Source of the DNA: Paenibacillus sp. 598K
GTDB lineage: Bacteria > Bacillota > Bacilli > Paenibacillales > Paenibacillaceae
NCBI RefSeq assembly: GCF_003851045.1
Contig: NZ_BFBX01000150.1
Location: 6,026-44,611 of the forward strand
DNA: 38,586 nt
Direction of reading: 5' to 3'
Part shown: piece after piece, positions 1 through 8,005 of the stretch
Layout: each line of letters starts with the position of its first letter
Position numbering within the stretch: position 1 is the stretch's first letter
Notes under the pieces: model-generated
Databases searched by the model: none
Told to the model about the DNA's origin: nothing
What the model saw: the letters and a program-made list of their open reading frames with translations, nothing else
Translations under genes and position numbers: made by a program

Positions 1-642
1 CCACAGGACCACGCCTGCCGTATCCGGGAGATACCGGGCCCAGCCGACAGAATCCCGGATCAGCGGACCCGCTACGAAGTAGTAGCCAAGCACGAGGGCC
101 ACTGCCGGCAGCATGCGACGCAGCACCATCGCGATCGCCGCGCTTAGGAGGGTGGTCAATGTAAGGTATGCCGTCACTCCCGCCAGGGAGGTGGCGAGCT
201 CATCCCGGGCAATAGGCGACGCCGTACCGTCGTAAAATATTTGCGTCACCAGTAGACCAGACGCCGACACCAGAATCGCCGCAGGGATAAGCGCAAAGGT
301 CAGCACGAGCATGGCCGCTGCAAGCTGGGTCCCCCGTCGCGGCATCGCCATCAAGGTCGTGCGAATCTGTCCGCCATACTCGGAGCAAGCGATCAGTATG
401 CCGAAGACCATAAATCCCGCTTGCGCATAGCTGACAGAGGCGAGCCCGATATCCAAGGCGCTGTCGATCGACACGATGCCCTGCAACGCCGCATTGGAGA
501 AGGCAAACGCCAGCAGCAGATTGACGATAAAGGTGCTGCCGAGCACCATCCATGTCGTCGGCAACGAGCACAGCTTGGACAGCTCAGCTGCCATCGCCAG
601 GCGCAGCTCGCGACCGAACGACCGAACTTCGGGCGCGCTCAT
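1..642 (-). CDS. ABC-2 type transporter permease, 3'-truncated by window edge
   Basis: The first 214 codons of a multi-pass membrane protein can be read; the reading frame is still open at base 1. The protein starts MSAPEVRSFG, continues with a short cytoplasmic helix (AAELSKLCSLP), and then shows about five hydrophobic segments, near residues 31-53, 70-85, 107-130, 150-175 and 180-195. This is the layout of ABC-2/LanE-LanG permeases of about 250 residues, so some 40 residues are probably missing. The ATG overlaps the stop of the upstream permease gene in an ATGA, so the two are translationally coupled. The N-terminal pattern xAELSKLxSLPxxW also occurs in that neighbour, so the two permeases are probably paralogues that form a heterodimeric channel with the ATPase. 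The exported substrate cannot be read from the sequence; peptide antibiotics are the best guess from the context. Confidence 0.85.
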   Translation of the reverse strand, partial: MSAPEVRSFGRELRLAMAAELSKLCSLPTTWMVLGSTFIVNLLLAFAFSNAALQGIVSIDSALDIGLASVSYAQAGFMVFGILIACSEYGGQIRTTLMAMPRRGTQLAAAMLVLTFALIPAAILVSASGLLVTQIFYDGTASPIARDELATSLAGVTAYLTLTTLLSAAIAMVLRRMLPAVALVLGYYFVAGPLIRDSVGWARYLPDTAGVVLW

Positions 643-1403
643 ACATCCCTCCGACAAAACGAAAAGGCTGCGACGCTCAATATCGAGAGCACCCAAACCG
701 TCATGACGAGGCCGCCCCCTAACGGGGAGAGAGGACTGCCCGCGTCATCGATCTCATGAAACATACGAATCCCGGCCATATCCGGCAGGTAGTTCGCCCA
801 TCGGGTAATACGCGTCAGCAGATAAGACACCGTCATGACGGAGGTGTTCAGAATCAAAAAGGCCAGCGGCAAAGCAGCGTGCCGGGTCAGAAATGTAATC
901 CCCAGTGCCAGGAGCGCCGTAAACGTCCAGTATAGGACGACCCCCATCAGCCGCGGCACATCTGCAACACCGATCACAGGCGCATATTCTCCAAGGATAA
1001 GCCGGATGACGCCCATTGTAACTGGAATGGTCAAGATGGCCAAAATCGCGCTGGAGGACGCAACGACGACCGCTTTGGACACGAAAAACTGAAATCGGGA
1101 TGGCGCGGCGAGCAAGCTGGTCACCATCTGACGTCCATTCCCGGACTCTTCGCTCTCCGTGTAATACTCGCTGCTAATCGCAATGACCCCAAGAATAATA
1201 ACGCCCGTGACGCCAAACGCCAGCTCTTCAAAGCCGATCGCAAATTGCACCACAGCTTGCGTACCTTTCGTGATCTCGGACAGCTCTTGGAACGCACGAA
1301 GGGCAGCGATGGCAGGAGCGACCAGCAATGCTAACGCTACAGCTAGCCAGGCAGCGGGCAAGGACATCAGCTTGGAGGCCTCTGCCGAGATGGCTTTCCT
1401 CAT
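639..1403 (-). CDS. ABC-2 type transporter permease
   Basis: This is a 254-residue integral membrane protein starting MRKAISAEASKLMSLP, followed by about six hydrophobic segments. The length and the N-terminal cytoplasmic helix before the first membrane segment fit the LanE/LanG and BcrB-like ABC-2 permeases. I chose the ATG at 1403 because it overlaps the ATPase stop codon (ATGA); the reading frame extends much further upstream, but only as an antisense-like, arginine-rich stretch inside the ATPase gene. It should pair with the permease at 1-642 and the ATPase at 1400-2113 to make an exporter or an immunity pump. The conserved KLMSLP motif is shared with the next permease, which suggests gene duplication. 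Confidence 0.88.
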   Translation of the reverse strand: MRKAISAEASKLMSLPAAWLAVALALLVAPAIAALRAFQELSEITKGTQAVVQFAIGFEELAFGVTGVIILGVIAISSEYYTESEESGNGRQMVTSLLAAPSRFQFFVSKAVVVASSSAILAILTIPVTMGVIRLILGEYAPVIGVADVPRLMGVVLYWTFTALLALGITFLTRHAALPLAFLILNTSVMTVSYLLTRITRWANYLPDMAGIRMFHEIDDAGSPLSPLGGGLVMTVWVLSILSVAAFSFCRRDV

Positions 1404-2113
1404 CGTTGGTCCCCCCTGCTCTGAGCCGTCGCAGCGAAAAACGCATCCTCCAGGGAACGATGCGTCCCCACAATCTCGGCCAGCGTACCGCTGGACACGA
1501 TGCGCCCCTGATGAATAATGACGATGTCGTCTACCGTCTCGGCCGTCTCCCCCATCAAGTGGCTCGAAAGCAGCACGGTTCGCCCCGACGCCGCCCGCTC
1601 GCGCAGGAAAAGCCTCAACCAACGGATGCCTTCCGGGTCCAGCCCGTTCGTAGGCTCATCGAGGATGAGGATGTCCGGATCGCCGAGCAAGGCAGCCGCC
1701 AAGCCTAGTCGACGCGCCATGCCAAGCGAGTATTGGCCAACCTTTTTGGATGCGGCATGCGTAAGCCCTACCAGCTCCAGCACTTCATCCACCCGGGTAC
1801 GGGGAAGTCTGGCAGCCTTCGCAATCCAGTGCAAATGCGCCCGCCCGGTCCGCAGGCGATGCGCGCCCGAGCCTTCAAACACAGCGCCCACAGTCGTTAA
1901 TGGACGCGGAAGCTTGGCATACGGCATCCCCTGGATCAGCGCCGTTCCCGATGTGGCGTAGTCCAGCCCCAACAAGATGCGCAAGGTGGAGCTTTTGCCG
2001 GCGCCGTTGGGACCGAGGAATCCCGTCACGCGTCCAGGCTTCACTTCAAAGCTGAGCCCCTTCAAAATGTCGACGGAGCCGCGACGCTTGGTCAGTTGGT
2101 TGATCGTGAGCAT
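1400..2113 (-). CDS. ABC transporter ATP-binding protein (peptide antibiotic export/immunity type)
   Basis: The 237-residue ATPase has Walker A GPNGAGKSS at about residues 34-42, a Q-loop region, a signature YSLGMARR (a common variant of LSGGQ in this subfamily), Walker B with ILILDEPTNGLDPEG, and the switch histidine in LSSHLM. Size and sequence style fit the LanF/CprA/BcrA group of drug and lantibiotic exporters. The ATG at 2113 is preferred over a GTG three codons upstream because AGGAAGG sits 8 bases ahead of it. It is the first gene of a three-gene transporter with ATGA overlaps. A 140-base gap separates it from the histidine kinase gene; that gap holds a direct repeat typical of OmpR-family targets, so the neighbouring two-component system probably induces the transporter. 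Confidence 0.93.
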   Translation of the reverse strand: MLTINQLTKRRGSVDILKGLSFEVKPGRVTGFLGPNGAGKSSTLRILLGLDYATSGTALIQGMPYAKLPRPLTTVGAVFEGSGAHRLRTGRAHLHWIAKAARLPRTRVDEVLELVGLTHAASKKVGQYSLGMARRLGLAAALLGDPDILILDEPTNGLDPEGIRWLRLFLRERAASGRTVLLSSHLMGETAETVDDIVIIHQGRIVSSGTLAEIVGTHRSLEDAFFAATAQSRGDQR

Positions 2114-2180
2114 GTATAACACCTTCCTATCGTTGTTATACTGCTCACGATATCAAGCGAAGCCTAATCTTAAGGAAGGG

Positions 2181-2200
2181 TTTGTCTAAGTTTCGTCTAA
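2181..2200 (-). promoter_or_regulatory. Candidate OmpR-type response-regulator binding site upstream of the ABC transporter
   Basis: Read on the minus strand, the 140-base gap between kinase and ATPase genes contains TTAGACGAAAC directly followed by TTAGACAAAC, two copies of TTAGAC with an 11-base period. Direct repeats one helical turn apart are the usual target of OmpR/PhoB-family dimers. A possible -10 box TATAAC lies at 2135-2140 without a good -35, as expected for an activated promoter; the repeats would then lie about 55-75 bases upstream of transcription start. The assignment to the adjacent regulator is inference. Confidence 0.5.
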
Positions 2201-2253
2201 TTTTTCAACTTTTCGTAGAAGGCCAGGTTGTGTAGACATGCCCAGGTTGATGG

Positions 2254-3261
2254 CTACTTGGCTTTCTCTATCCATAGCGTGGTCCCGATAGGCTGGTCAT
2301 CCCATTGGATACGCAGCTTCATTTCCGCTAACATGAGCTTCGCCATCTCCAGCCCGATCCCGGCTCCACGGTTGGCGGATAGATGGTCCATCCCGGGCCC
2401 GCGATCCTTGATCCGTATTCGCTCCTGATCTACGTCCACCGCAATCCCGATATATCGCCCCTCCCTGGCATGGCGAAGTACATTTTGCAACAAATTGTCC
2501 AGCACGCGCATCATCCAACCCGGATCGATATCCCATGAAAATGTCCGGTCGTCCGGGATCTCGATGTCGATCTCGAAGCCTGCATCCTCAAAGACCGGAT
2601 ACCACGAAGCCAGCGATGCTCTGACCAGGCTCGGCACATCCGTCGACGTGGGCTCATACGGGTACTTGCCCGAGGTGAGCAAGGTATAGGACAACAGTTC
2701 CTCCATCAGCTCGTCGATCTGGGTAATCGTGCGGTCGGCTGCCGCGAGCGACGCTATCCCCTCCGGGCCAAGCGGCTCCTTGCGCAATCGGGAGGCATGT
2801 CCTCGCAGAGCCGTCAACGGCGTCCGCAGGTCATGCGACAGGTTGGCGATCCATCGTTTCCTTAGCGCCTCTTCCTCCTGCTCCCGCAAACGGCTGTCGC
2901 GCAGCTGACGGATCATCCGATTAAACGAGCTCGCGAGCTGGTCCACCTCATGCCTCCCCGAAGCGCGCTCGGGAACCGGCTCCGGAATCCACGACCCATC
3001 CTCAGGGAAGCGCATCGCCTGCTGCAGCTGGATCAACTGCCCGCGCAGACGATAAAAAAACACCCCGGAGAGCAAAATGAAAACCGCCATTACAAGCCCA
3101 ATCAGGACCGGTACGCTGCCAAGTCGGTTCGCTGTATCCAGATCGCTCTGATCTGAGGACGGGGACACGCCGAAGACCAACACGAGCAGCATCACCGGGA
3201 GTAGAACAAGGCTCAGGAAGTGAAGGATCAGATACCGACGAAAGAAGGAAGCCTTCCTCAT
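2254..3261 (-). CDS. Two-component sensor histidine kinase
   Basis: This 335-residue membrane kinase has two transmembrane helices (about residues 10-32 and 50-70) separated by only about 17 extracellular residues, then a HAMP-like region, a HisKA dimerisation domain with SHDLRTPLTALRG (phosphorylated His143), and a HATPase_c domain with the N box LDNLLQNVLRHA and G boxes DRGPGMD and GAGIGLEMAK. The very short outer loop is typical of kinases that sense cell-envelope stress within the membrane or through a partner transporter (BceS-like, known for that group). The start overlaps the regulator stop in an ATGA. The gene lies between its regulator and an ABC exporter, which points to detection of a membrane-active antibiotic; that ligand is inferred. 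Confidence 0.93.
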   Translation of the reverse strand: MRKASFFRRYLILHFLSLVLLPVMLLVLVFGVSPSSDQSDLDTANRLGSVPVLIGLVMAVFILLSGVFFYRLRGQLIQLQQAMRFPEDGSWIPEPVPERASGRHEVDQLASSFNRMIRQLRDSRLREQEEEALRKRWIANLSHDLRTPLTALRGHASRLRKEPLGPEGIASLAAADRTITQIDELMEELLSYTLLTSGKYPYEPTSTDVPSLVRASLASWYPVFEDAGFEIDIEIPDDRTFSWDIDPGWMMRVLDNLLQNVLRHAREGRYIGIAVDVDQERIRIKDRGPGMDHLSANRGAGIGLEMAKLMLAEMKLRIQWDDQPIGTTLWIEKAK

Positions 3262-3944
3262 ACCTTCACACGATATCCGAGCCCTCGAAGGGTCTGGATC
3301 AACTCCGGCTGGTTAGGATCCCGTTCAAGCTTCTCGCGAAGATGGCGGATATGGACAGACAGCGCTTTATCTCCTACCACGTACTTCTCGCCCCATACCT
3401 GCTCCCATATCTGCTCCTGCGTCAGAATCTGGTTCGGGTGCCGCAGGAAGCATTCGAGGATTTGAAGCTCCTTCCCCGTCAAGGCAATCTCCTCTCGGGT
3501 ATCTGCGTTCATCACGGTACGTCCGTCCAGATCGACGAGGATATGCTGACCGAGCTTGATCGTCTCCGTCCGTCTCGCGCCATTGCGCCTCAGCAGCACC
3601 TCGATCCTCGCGACCAGCTCCTCCGCATGGAACGGCTTGGTCACATAATCGTCCGCGAACTTCAAGCCTTGCAGCTTGTCGTGGATAGCGGTGCGCGCCG
3701 TCAAGAGCAGCGTCGGGAGCGTCGGCATCGCTTTTTTTAACCTCTGGCCGATCGTGAACCCGTCCAACCCCGGCAGCATAATATCGAGGATGACCAGATC
3801 GCAGTCTCCCGCTTGCGCGACCGCTTCGATGTCGTCCCCGTTCAGCAGCCACTGAACCTCGTACCCCCGCTGCTCCAGCTCCTCCTTCACCCAGCCGCCG
3901 ATGTCCGGGTTGTCCTCCACATACAAAATCCTCTTAGCACTCAC
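3258..3944 (-). CDS. OmpR/PhoB-family response regulator
   Basis: The 228-residue regulator has a receiver domain (acidic pocket E10-D11, phosphoacceptor Asp54 in LVILDIMLPG, Lys103 in VTKPF) and a C-terminal winged-helix Trans_reg_C domain (ALTGKELQILECFLRHP through the ending RGLGYRVKV). The start is a GTG, chosen because AAAGGAG lies 7 bases upstream. It is the partner of the kinase encoded immediately downstream (4-base overlap). The likely target is the direct-repeat site upstream of the ABC transporter genes. Only 45 bases separate it from the isomerase-like gene upstream and I see no clear terminator there, so read-through from that gene is possible. Confidence 0.95.
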   Translation of the reverse strand: MSAKRILYVEDNPDIGGWVKEELEQRGYEVQWLLNGDDIEAVAQAGDCDLVILDIMLPGLDGFTIGQRLKKAMPTLPTLLLTARTAIHDKLQGLKFADDYVTKPFHAEELVARIEVLLRRNGARRTETIKLGQHILVDLDGRTVMNADTREEIALTGKELQILECFLRHPNQILTQEQIWEQVWGEKYVVGDKALSVHIRHLREKLERDPNQPELIQTLRGLGYRVKV

Positions 3945-3989
3945 GCTGCGACTCCTTTCTCTGTTATGCGGTGTTCAGAGAACGCTCCG

Positions 3990-4751
3990 CTACGATCCAA
4001 GCAATCGACGCAGCATACTGGCGTCCTCCAGGAACTGCTGCTGATCGTCATCAAGGACAAACTCAAGCATAGCAAAGCAATCGCCAGCCGCTGATGAACG
4101 GATGCGACGAAAAAACGCTGCCCAGGTCTCCGAGCCGTCAGAGAGCGGAAATCGCACCACGTCCTGCCAATAATACACATGCACATCTGCCAAAAAGGGC
4201 AGCACGCCGTCCAAAGATTCGAGCTGTTGTTCGTAGCCCATATGCGGGAGCGGCTGCCAATTCGTACGTACATTGGAATGGCCCGCCGCCTCTAGCAAAG
4301 CTATCGTAGATGCCAGGGTATCAGTCAAGGTATGGCCATGGAACTCCAAATGGATGCGGATGTTGTGCTGCTCCGCTTGATCGGCCACACGGATTAGATC
4401 CGAGGTTACCTGATCGCGCCATTCCGGACTGCTCTCCATGCTCCCCTTGTCCCCCGCCCAGATGCGGATGGCCGGAGCGCCCAAGGCTACCGCGCTCGAG
4501 AGAACCTCCTCAAAAGCCGGCCCATTCGGGTCATTCACCCCCGCTTTGTAATAAGAACCGTAGGAGGCTACGACGAGTCCGGCTTCATCCATCATGCGTT
4601 TGACTCGCTTGGCGGCAGCCACATCGCCATGGGGCACATGAATATCTCCTCCCCATTCGATGGCCTCAAGTCCAGCTTGAACCGTCAGCCTGATAATCTC
4701 TTCCGGCTGCAACTGACGAAACGTAACCGACAGCATTCCTGTTCGCAACAT
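3990..4751 (-). CDS. Sugar phosphate isomerase/epimerase family protein (AP-endonuclease-2 TIM barrel)
   Basis: The 253-residue protein starts MLRTGMLSVTFRQ. It shows the Xyl-isomerase-like TIM-barrel pattern: an N-terminal strand with SVTFR, then AGLEAIEWGGDIHVP, IRIWAG, and the probable metal-binding strands IRIHLEFHGHT (Glu and His) and LADVHVYYW. The family contains epimerases, isomerases and inositol-pathway enzymes, all acting on sugars or sugar acids with a divalent metal; the substrate here is unknown. I chose the ATG at 4751 because AAAGGAGGAGAG directly precedes it; a longer frame with ten extra codons lacks such a site. It lies 14 bases downstream of an unknown gene and 45 bases upstream of the response regulator. 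Confidence 0.85.
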   Translation of the reverse strand: MLRTGMLSVTFRQLQPEEIIRLTVQAGLEAIEWGGDIHVPHGDVAAAKRVKRMMDEAGLVVASYGSYYKAGVNDPNGPAFEEVLSSAVALGAPAIRIWAGDKGSMESSPEWRDQVTSDLIRVADQAEQHNIRIHLEFHGHTLTDTLASTIALLEAAGHSNVRTNWQPLPHMGYEQQLESLDGVLPFLADVHVYYWQDVVRFPLSDGSETWAAFFRRIRSSAAGDCFAMLEFVLDDDQQQFLEDASMLRRLLGS

Positions 4752-4765
4752 TCTCTCCTCCTTTG

Positions 4766-5557
4766 TTATACAATGCCCCATTTACCAAAGAGACGGGCGG
4801 CTGCATGCGGATTGTAGCCGTCTTGCCCTTGCCAGCCGTCCATCGCCATGAAGTCGTTGTCGGTTCTGCGCCCGATGCGCGGCAGTTTAGTGATCTCCAG
4901 CACTCCGGCATAGCCCAGAACCTCCATGATGACATCGCGCTCATTTTTGCTGGAAGGGAACACGTCATTCCAACGCTGCTCCAGCTTGCGCGCACTGTCT
5001 GCCGGCGAGCAAGCCCGGACTTCATCCAGCATACGGCGCAGGATGGCCACATCTTCATCCGTTACGACAGCAGGCGCCTCCTGGCTAAATTGGTCGAGAT
5101 CAAACCAGCAGTAAAGCAGCCAATTGAGCCGAATGCCGCCCCATTTGATTCGTTCAAAGTTAAGCACGTTTAAATCCTCGCCAACGTATTGCTCCGACAC
5201 GATAAGCTCTTGCTCCATGCACACCTTACAACCGCCCGTATCGGTTAAATTGGCCCGATAGGTATGCTCTGTCAAATCTTTCGTCAAGCTCCAACTGGAC
5301 AGGGCGCTGCGCAGATGGGTTTGTCGCGTCGATAAGCTATGCAAAAATGCAGCGCTTACCTGATCAAGCGTAATGATCTTATGTAACTCTATTATTCGCC
5401 CAACCAATTCGTCGTGAGTGATGGTCAGAGGGTCAAACATTAAGCCGCAGCTGCGCGCATATTCGAATTCGTCGCCTGCAAACACCCTGTTTCCCGGCTT
5501 CCAACCCCCAGACCCCCAAAAGGTTTGCATTAAAATACGCTTTGCTTTCTTATCCAA
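4766..5557 (-). CDS. Conserved hypothetical protein
   Basis: This 263-residue soluble protein (MDKKAKRILMQTFWGSGGWK) has no signal peptide or membrane segment. It contains a CxxC pair (CKVC, about residue 110) followed by a segment rich in Trp and Tyr (LNWLLYCWFDLDQF). It is neither repetitive nor a recognised enzyme. The start is a TTG with GGAGGG 8 bases upstream. An extended -10 box (TGCTAATAT, minus strand, 5591-5599) lies just ahead. The stop is 14 bases before the ATG of the isomerase-like gene, so the two are almost certainly cotranscribed. I do not recognise the family, and the function is unknown. Confidence 0.75.
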   Translation of the reverse strand: MDKKAKRILMQTFWGSGGWKPGNRVFAGDEFEYARSCGLMFDPLTITHDELVGRIIELHKIITLDQVSAAFLHSLSTRQTHLRSALSSWSLTKDLTEHTYRANLTDTGGCKVCMEQELIVSEQYVGEDLNVLNFERIKWGGIRLNWLLYCWFDLDQFSQEAPAVVTDEDVAILRRMLDEVRACSPADSARKLEQRWNDVFPSSKNERDVIMEVLGYAGVLEITKLPRIGRRTDNDFMAMDGWQGQDGYNPHAAARLFGKWGIV

Positions 5558-5590
5558 TTCGGGTGCCCTCCATGCTTTTATTTTTGCTTT

Positions 5591-5621
5591 ATATTAGCAT
5601 GGAACGAGGGAGCTTGTACAA
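5591..5621 (-). promoter_or_regulatory. Possible promoter for the 5557 gene
   Basis: On the minus strand TTGTAC (5616-5621) is followed after 19 bases by TAATAT (5591-5596), which carries an upstream TG (extended -10, TGCTAATAT). The spacer is long, but an extended -10 can compensate. The -35 partly overlaps a GGGAGCTT/AAGCTCCC hairpin (5608-5628). Confidence 0.35.
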
Positions 5622-5628
5622 AGCTCCC
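5608..5628 (-). terminator. Weak hairpin after the lipoprotein gene
   Basis: GGGAGCTT and AAGCTCCC form a perfect 8-bp stem around a 5-base loop, about 30 bases past the lipoprotein stop. No T-run follows on the minus strand, so termination efficiency is doubtful. Confidence 0.3.
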
Positions 5629-5654
5629 CTTGACTGGGGTACTCTATGATTCAG

Positions 5655-5996
5655 TTATTTTCTTCCTTCAACAAGAAACAGATGTGTCGCTCTATAATAT
5701 ATCTCGTCGATTTTAATGGCGATGGAATCCTTGGGGTCTACACCTTCAATTTCAAAAATGGCACTACCAACAGGGACGTCGTTCGACTCTCCATTACTCT
5801 CCGGTAGCGGTGTTTTTATCTTTTGAACTTTTCCAATTTCTTGCCCAATGTCCTTAGATGGAACCTCGGTTCGCGATAGACCGAAAAGGATATTGTCCAA
5901 TACTACTGCACTAGGGTAAGTATCACTATTATTTGAACCTTGTGAACATCCACTGAGAATGATAGATAAAAGCAATCCCATCACCAGCAATCTCAT
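5655..5996 (-). CDS. Small predicted lipoprotein
   Basis: The 113-residue protein begins MRLLVMGLLLSIILSGCSQG, a lipoprotein signal peptide with lipobox LSGC, so it should be lipidated on Cys17 and anchored on the outer face of the membrane. The mature part is small, polar and rich in Asp and Glu, with no recognised domain; it ends in a beta-rich stretch (YYRATHLFLVEGRK). I chose the ATG at 5996 because GGAGGG lies 6 bases upstream; the longer frame adds 28 residues without a binding site and hides the signal peptide. The function is unknown. Confidence 0.8.
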   Translation of the reverse strand: MRLLVMGLLLSIILSGCSQGSNNSDTYPSAVVLDNILFGLSRTEVPSKDIGQEIGKVQKIKTPLPESNGESNDVPVGSAIFEIEGVDPKDSIAIKIDEIYYRATHLFLVEGRK

Positions 5997-6092
5997 TGTT
6001 ATCCCTCCGTAGTGCAGTATAGATTGGACACTATGAAGCGAAGGAGTCGAGTAATAAACATTTGGCTCGCACGCCTTCACTTAGTCCAGAGT

Positions 6093-6416
6093 TTAACCAG
6101 TACGTTTTCTTTCCCAAAAATAAAATATCCAAATAAACACAATCAATATTATTACAGCCCAATACGATACATTCGTATTTGTGAAATGCTTCATATACCA
6201 CAAAAACAAAAATAACATAGCCGCTCCTATATGACCAAAAATCAGTTTGTTTTTTATTTTACCTTTCAAATAGATAGTCAACAAAACTATAAATGCACTA
6301 ACCCCTATAGAAGTTAAATGCATTTCTTGAGAACTACCCTGCAAAGAGATCCCTATTAACATTAATACAAGAATAAATAAAACTAAAAAAACAATACCTT
6401 TATGATTCCTCAACAC
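6093..6416 (-). CDS. Small membrane protein of unknown function
   Basis: The 107-residue, very hydrophobic protein has four predicted membrane helices (about residues 8-26, 34-50, 58-74, 84-101) and a basic C-terminal tail (ERKRTG). The start is a GTG with AGGAGG about 8 bases upstream. The gene is visibly more AT-rich than its neighbours, which suggests relaxed selection or recent arrival. It lies about 97 bases upstream of the lipoprotein gene on the same strand; the two may be cotranscribed. I recognise no family. Confidence 0.65.
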   Translation of the reverse strand: MLRNHKGIVFLVLFILVLMLIGISLQGSSQEMHLTSIGVSAFIVLLTIYLKGKIKNKLIFGHIGAAMLFLFLWYMKHFTNTNVSYWAVIILIVFIWIFYFWERKRTG

Positions 6417-6711
6417 AACGATCCCCTCCTTCGAACTTCTCCGATCTCCTGATTATACCATTAATACCATTGACGGATTGGAATATGAAGTGCGACAGCA
6501 AAATAGAAAGAATCTGCTAAAATGGTCTACCATTAGCTCTATGAAGGTAGGCTGGCGATGTTTGAAACGCAGGGGCGCTACGTCATGCCCCCTTGTCAAT
6601 GAACAGACAAAAATAACCCTCTCAAAAGCTTTCACTTTCGAGAGGGCTGCACATATATCTACTATAATTCAAGAATCACTACATATCTTACCCCGATTTA
6701 GCCCAATCGAA
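6417..6711. other. Intergenic stretch without a supported gene
   Basis: I see no gene here. A 60-codon minus-strand frame (6453-6635) is open but has no ribosome binding site and overlaps a terminator, so I do not call it. The only clear element is the terminator at 6607-6646. Confidence 0.5.
6607..6646 (-). terminator. Rho-independent terminator of the allantoin operon
   Basis: On the minus strand a CCCTCTC/GAGAGGG stem (6617-6623 with 6640-6646), extended by an inner A-T section, is followed by TTATTTTTGTCTG. It lies 65 bases past the aminotransferase stop and should end the six-gene allantoin operon. Confidence 0.75.
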
Positions 6712-8004
6712 CTACGCCTGCACACGCTCCTCGGCCTCCACCGCCTGCCCCTCATAAACCCGCAACGCCGCCTGCACCGCTGCGCCCGCCACGACAGGGA
6801 CGCCGTGCCAGGTGAGGACGGCCTCGAGCGCGCCGAGGGTGAAGAGGATGTTGCGCATGCTGCAGCTGTAGCCCATCGTGCCGATCCGCCAGATCTTGCC
6901 CTGCAGCGGGCCAAAGGAGCTGGCGATCTCCAGTCCGAAGCGGTCCAGCAGCATCGACCGGACCGACTCGCCATCGACGCCGTCCGGGATCGTAATGCAG
7001 GTGACGACCGGTAGCTTGGTCCGGCGATCGCCGTAGAGCGTCAAGCCCATCGCCTCGATGCCGCTCACCAACGCCTCCTCATGCTGCCGGTGTCTCGCCC
7101 AGCGCGCCTCGACGCCCTCCTCGGTGACGAGACGCAACCCTTCGTACAACGCATAGATCATGCTGGTCGCCTCGGTATGGTGGTTGAGCCGCGCCGGGCT
7201 CCAATAATCCTGGAGCTGGCTCAGGTCGAGATAGTTGCTGCGGATTGCATCCGATGCGAGCGACTCCCGCACCGCAGCCGTCGGCTCGACGGCAGTTGCT
7301 GCGGCTGCAGGGGCGCGCAGCCCGCGCTCGATCCGCTTGCGCTGCAGCAGCTTGGCCTCGGCCCGGCCGTTGTATGTGACCGGAGCGAGGCCCGCCGGGA
7401 CGGACAGGCACTTCTGTGTGCCGCCGATGACGGCGTCAAGCTGCCACGCATCAGTCTGTACGGGGACGCCGCCCAGCGTGGCGACGGCATCGACGACGAG
7501 CAGCGCGCCGACCTCCCGGCAGGCGCTGCCGATCCCGTCCATCGGCTGGAGCTGGCCAGTCGAGGTCTCGCCGTGTACCATCGCCACGAGCTGCGGCTGA
7601 TGCGTCCGGATCGCGCTGACGATCGTCTCGGGCGCGAAGGTCCGGCCCCACTCGCAGGACAGCGCGATTACCTGCGCGCCACATCGGGAGGCGATCTCGT
7701 GGAGCAAATAGCCGAAGCGGCCGTAGATCGGCACGAGCACGGTGTCCCCCGGCTCGATCAGACTGACCAGTGCCGCCTCCAGCCCGGAGCGCGATGTGCC
7801 GTCGACCGGGTACGCCCAGCGATTGGTTGTCTGGAAGACGTCCCTAAGTTGATCCATAACGGTGTTCATAAGCGAGGTGAACGCCGGGTCGAACTGTCCG
7901 ACGATCGGAGCCGCCATCGCCCGCAGCACGCGAGGATCGACCTCGACCGGCCCCGGCGTCATGATCGTGCGCGGCGGCGGCGACCATCCTGGATATGTGC
8001 GCAT
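6712..8004 (-). CDS. pucG: (S)-ureidoglycine--glyoxylate aminotransferase (PucG-like)
   Basis: The 430-residue PLP enzyme belongs to fold-type I, class V (serine-pyruvate/alanine-glyoxylate aminotransferase-like). It has MTPGPVEVDPRVL near the N-terminus, the cofactor-binding Asp172 in VVDAVATLGG, and the Schiff-base lysine Lys198 in GGTQKCL. Family and context point to PucG, which transfers the amino group of ureidoglycine to glyoxylate, giving glycine and oxalurate. The ATG at 8004 has AAGGAGG upstream, overlapping the end of the allantoate hydrolase gene (stop TAG at 8006-8008, one base gap). It is the last gene before the operon terminator. Alternative: a general alanine-glyoxylate aminotransferase, less likely given the neighbours. 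Confidence 0.88.
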   Translation of the reverse strand: MRTYPGWSPPPRTIMTPGPVEVDPRVLRAMAAPIVGQFDPAFTSLMNTVMDQLRDVFQTTNRWAYPVDGTSRSGLEAALVSLIEPGDTVLVPIYGRFGYLLHEIASRCGAQVIALSCEWGRTFAPETIVSAIRTHQPQLVAMVHGETSTGQLQPMDGIGSACREVGALLVVDAVATLGGVPVQTDAWQLDAVIGGTQKCLSVPAGLAPVTYNGRAEAKLLQRKRIERGLRAPAAAATAVEPTAAVRESLASDAIRSNYLDLSQLQDYWSPARLNHHTEATSMIYALYEGLRLVTEEGVEARWARHRQHEEALVSGIEAMGLTLYGDRRTKLPVVTCITIPDGVDGESVRSMLLDRFGLEIASSFGPLQGKIWRIGTMGYSCSMRNILFTLGALEAVLTWHGVPVVAGAAVQAALRVYEGQAVEAEERVQA

Positions 8005-8005
8005 G

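Noticed and set aside
6453..6635. 60-codon minus-strand open frame
   Set aside because: No ribosome binding site, overlap with the operon terminator, and no recognised motif; it may be a remnant of a repeat, but I cannot support that.
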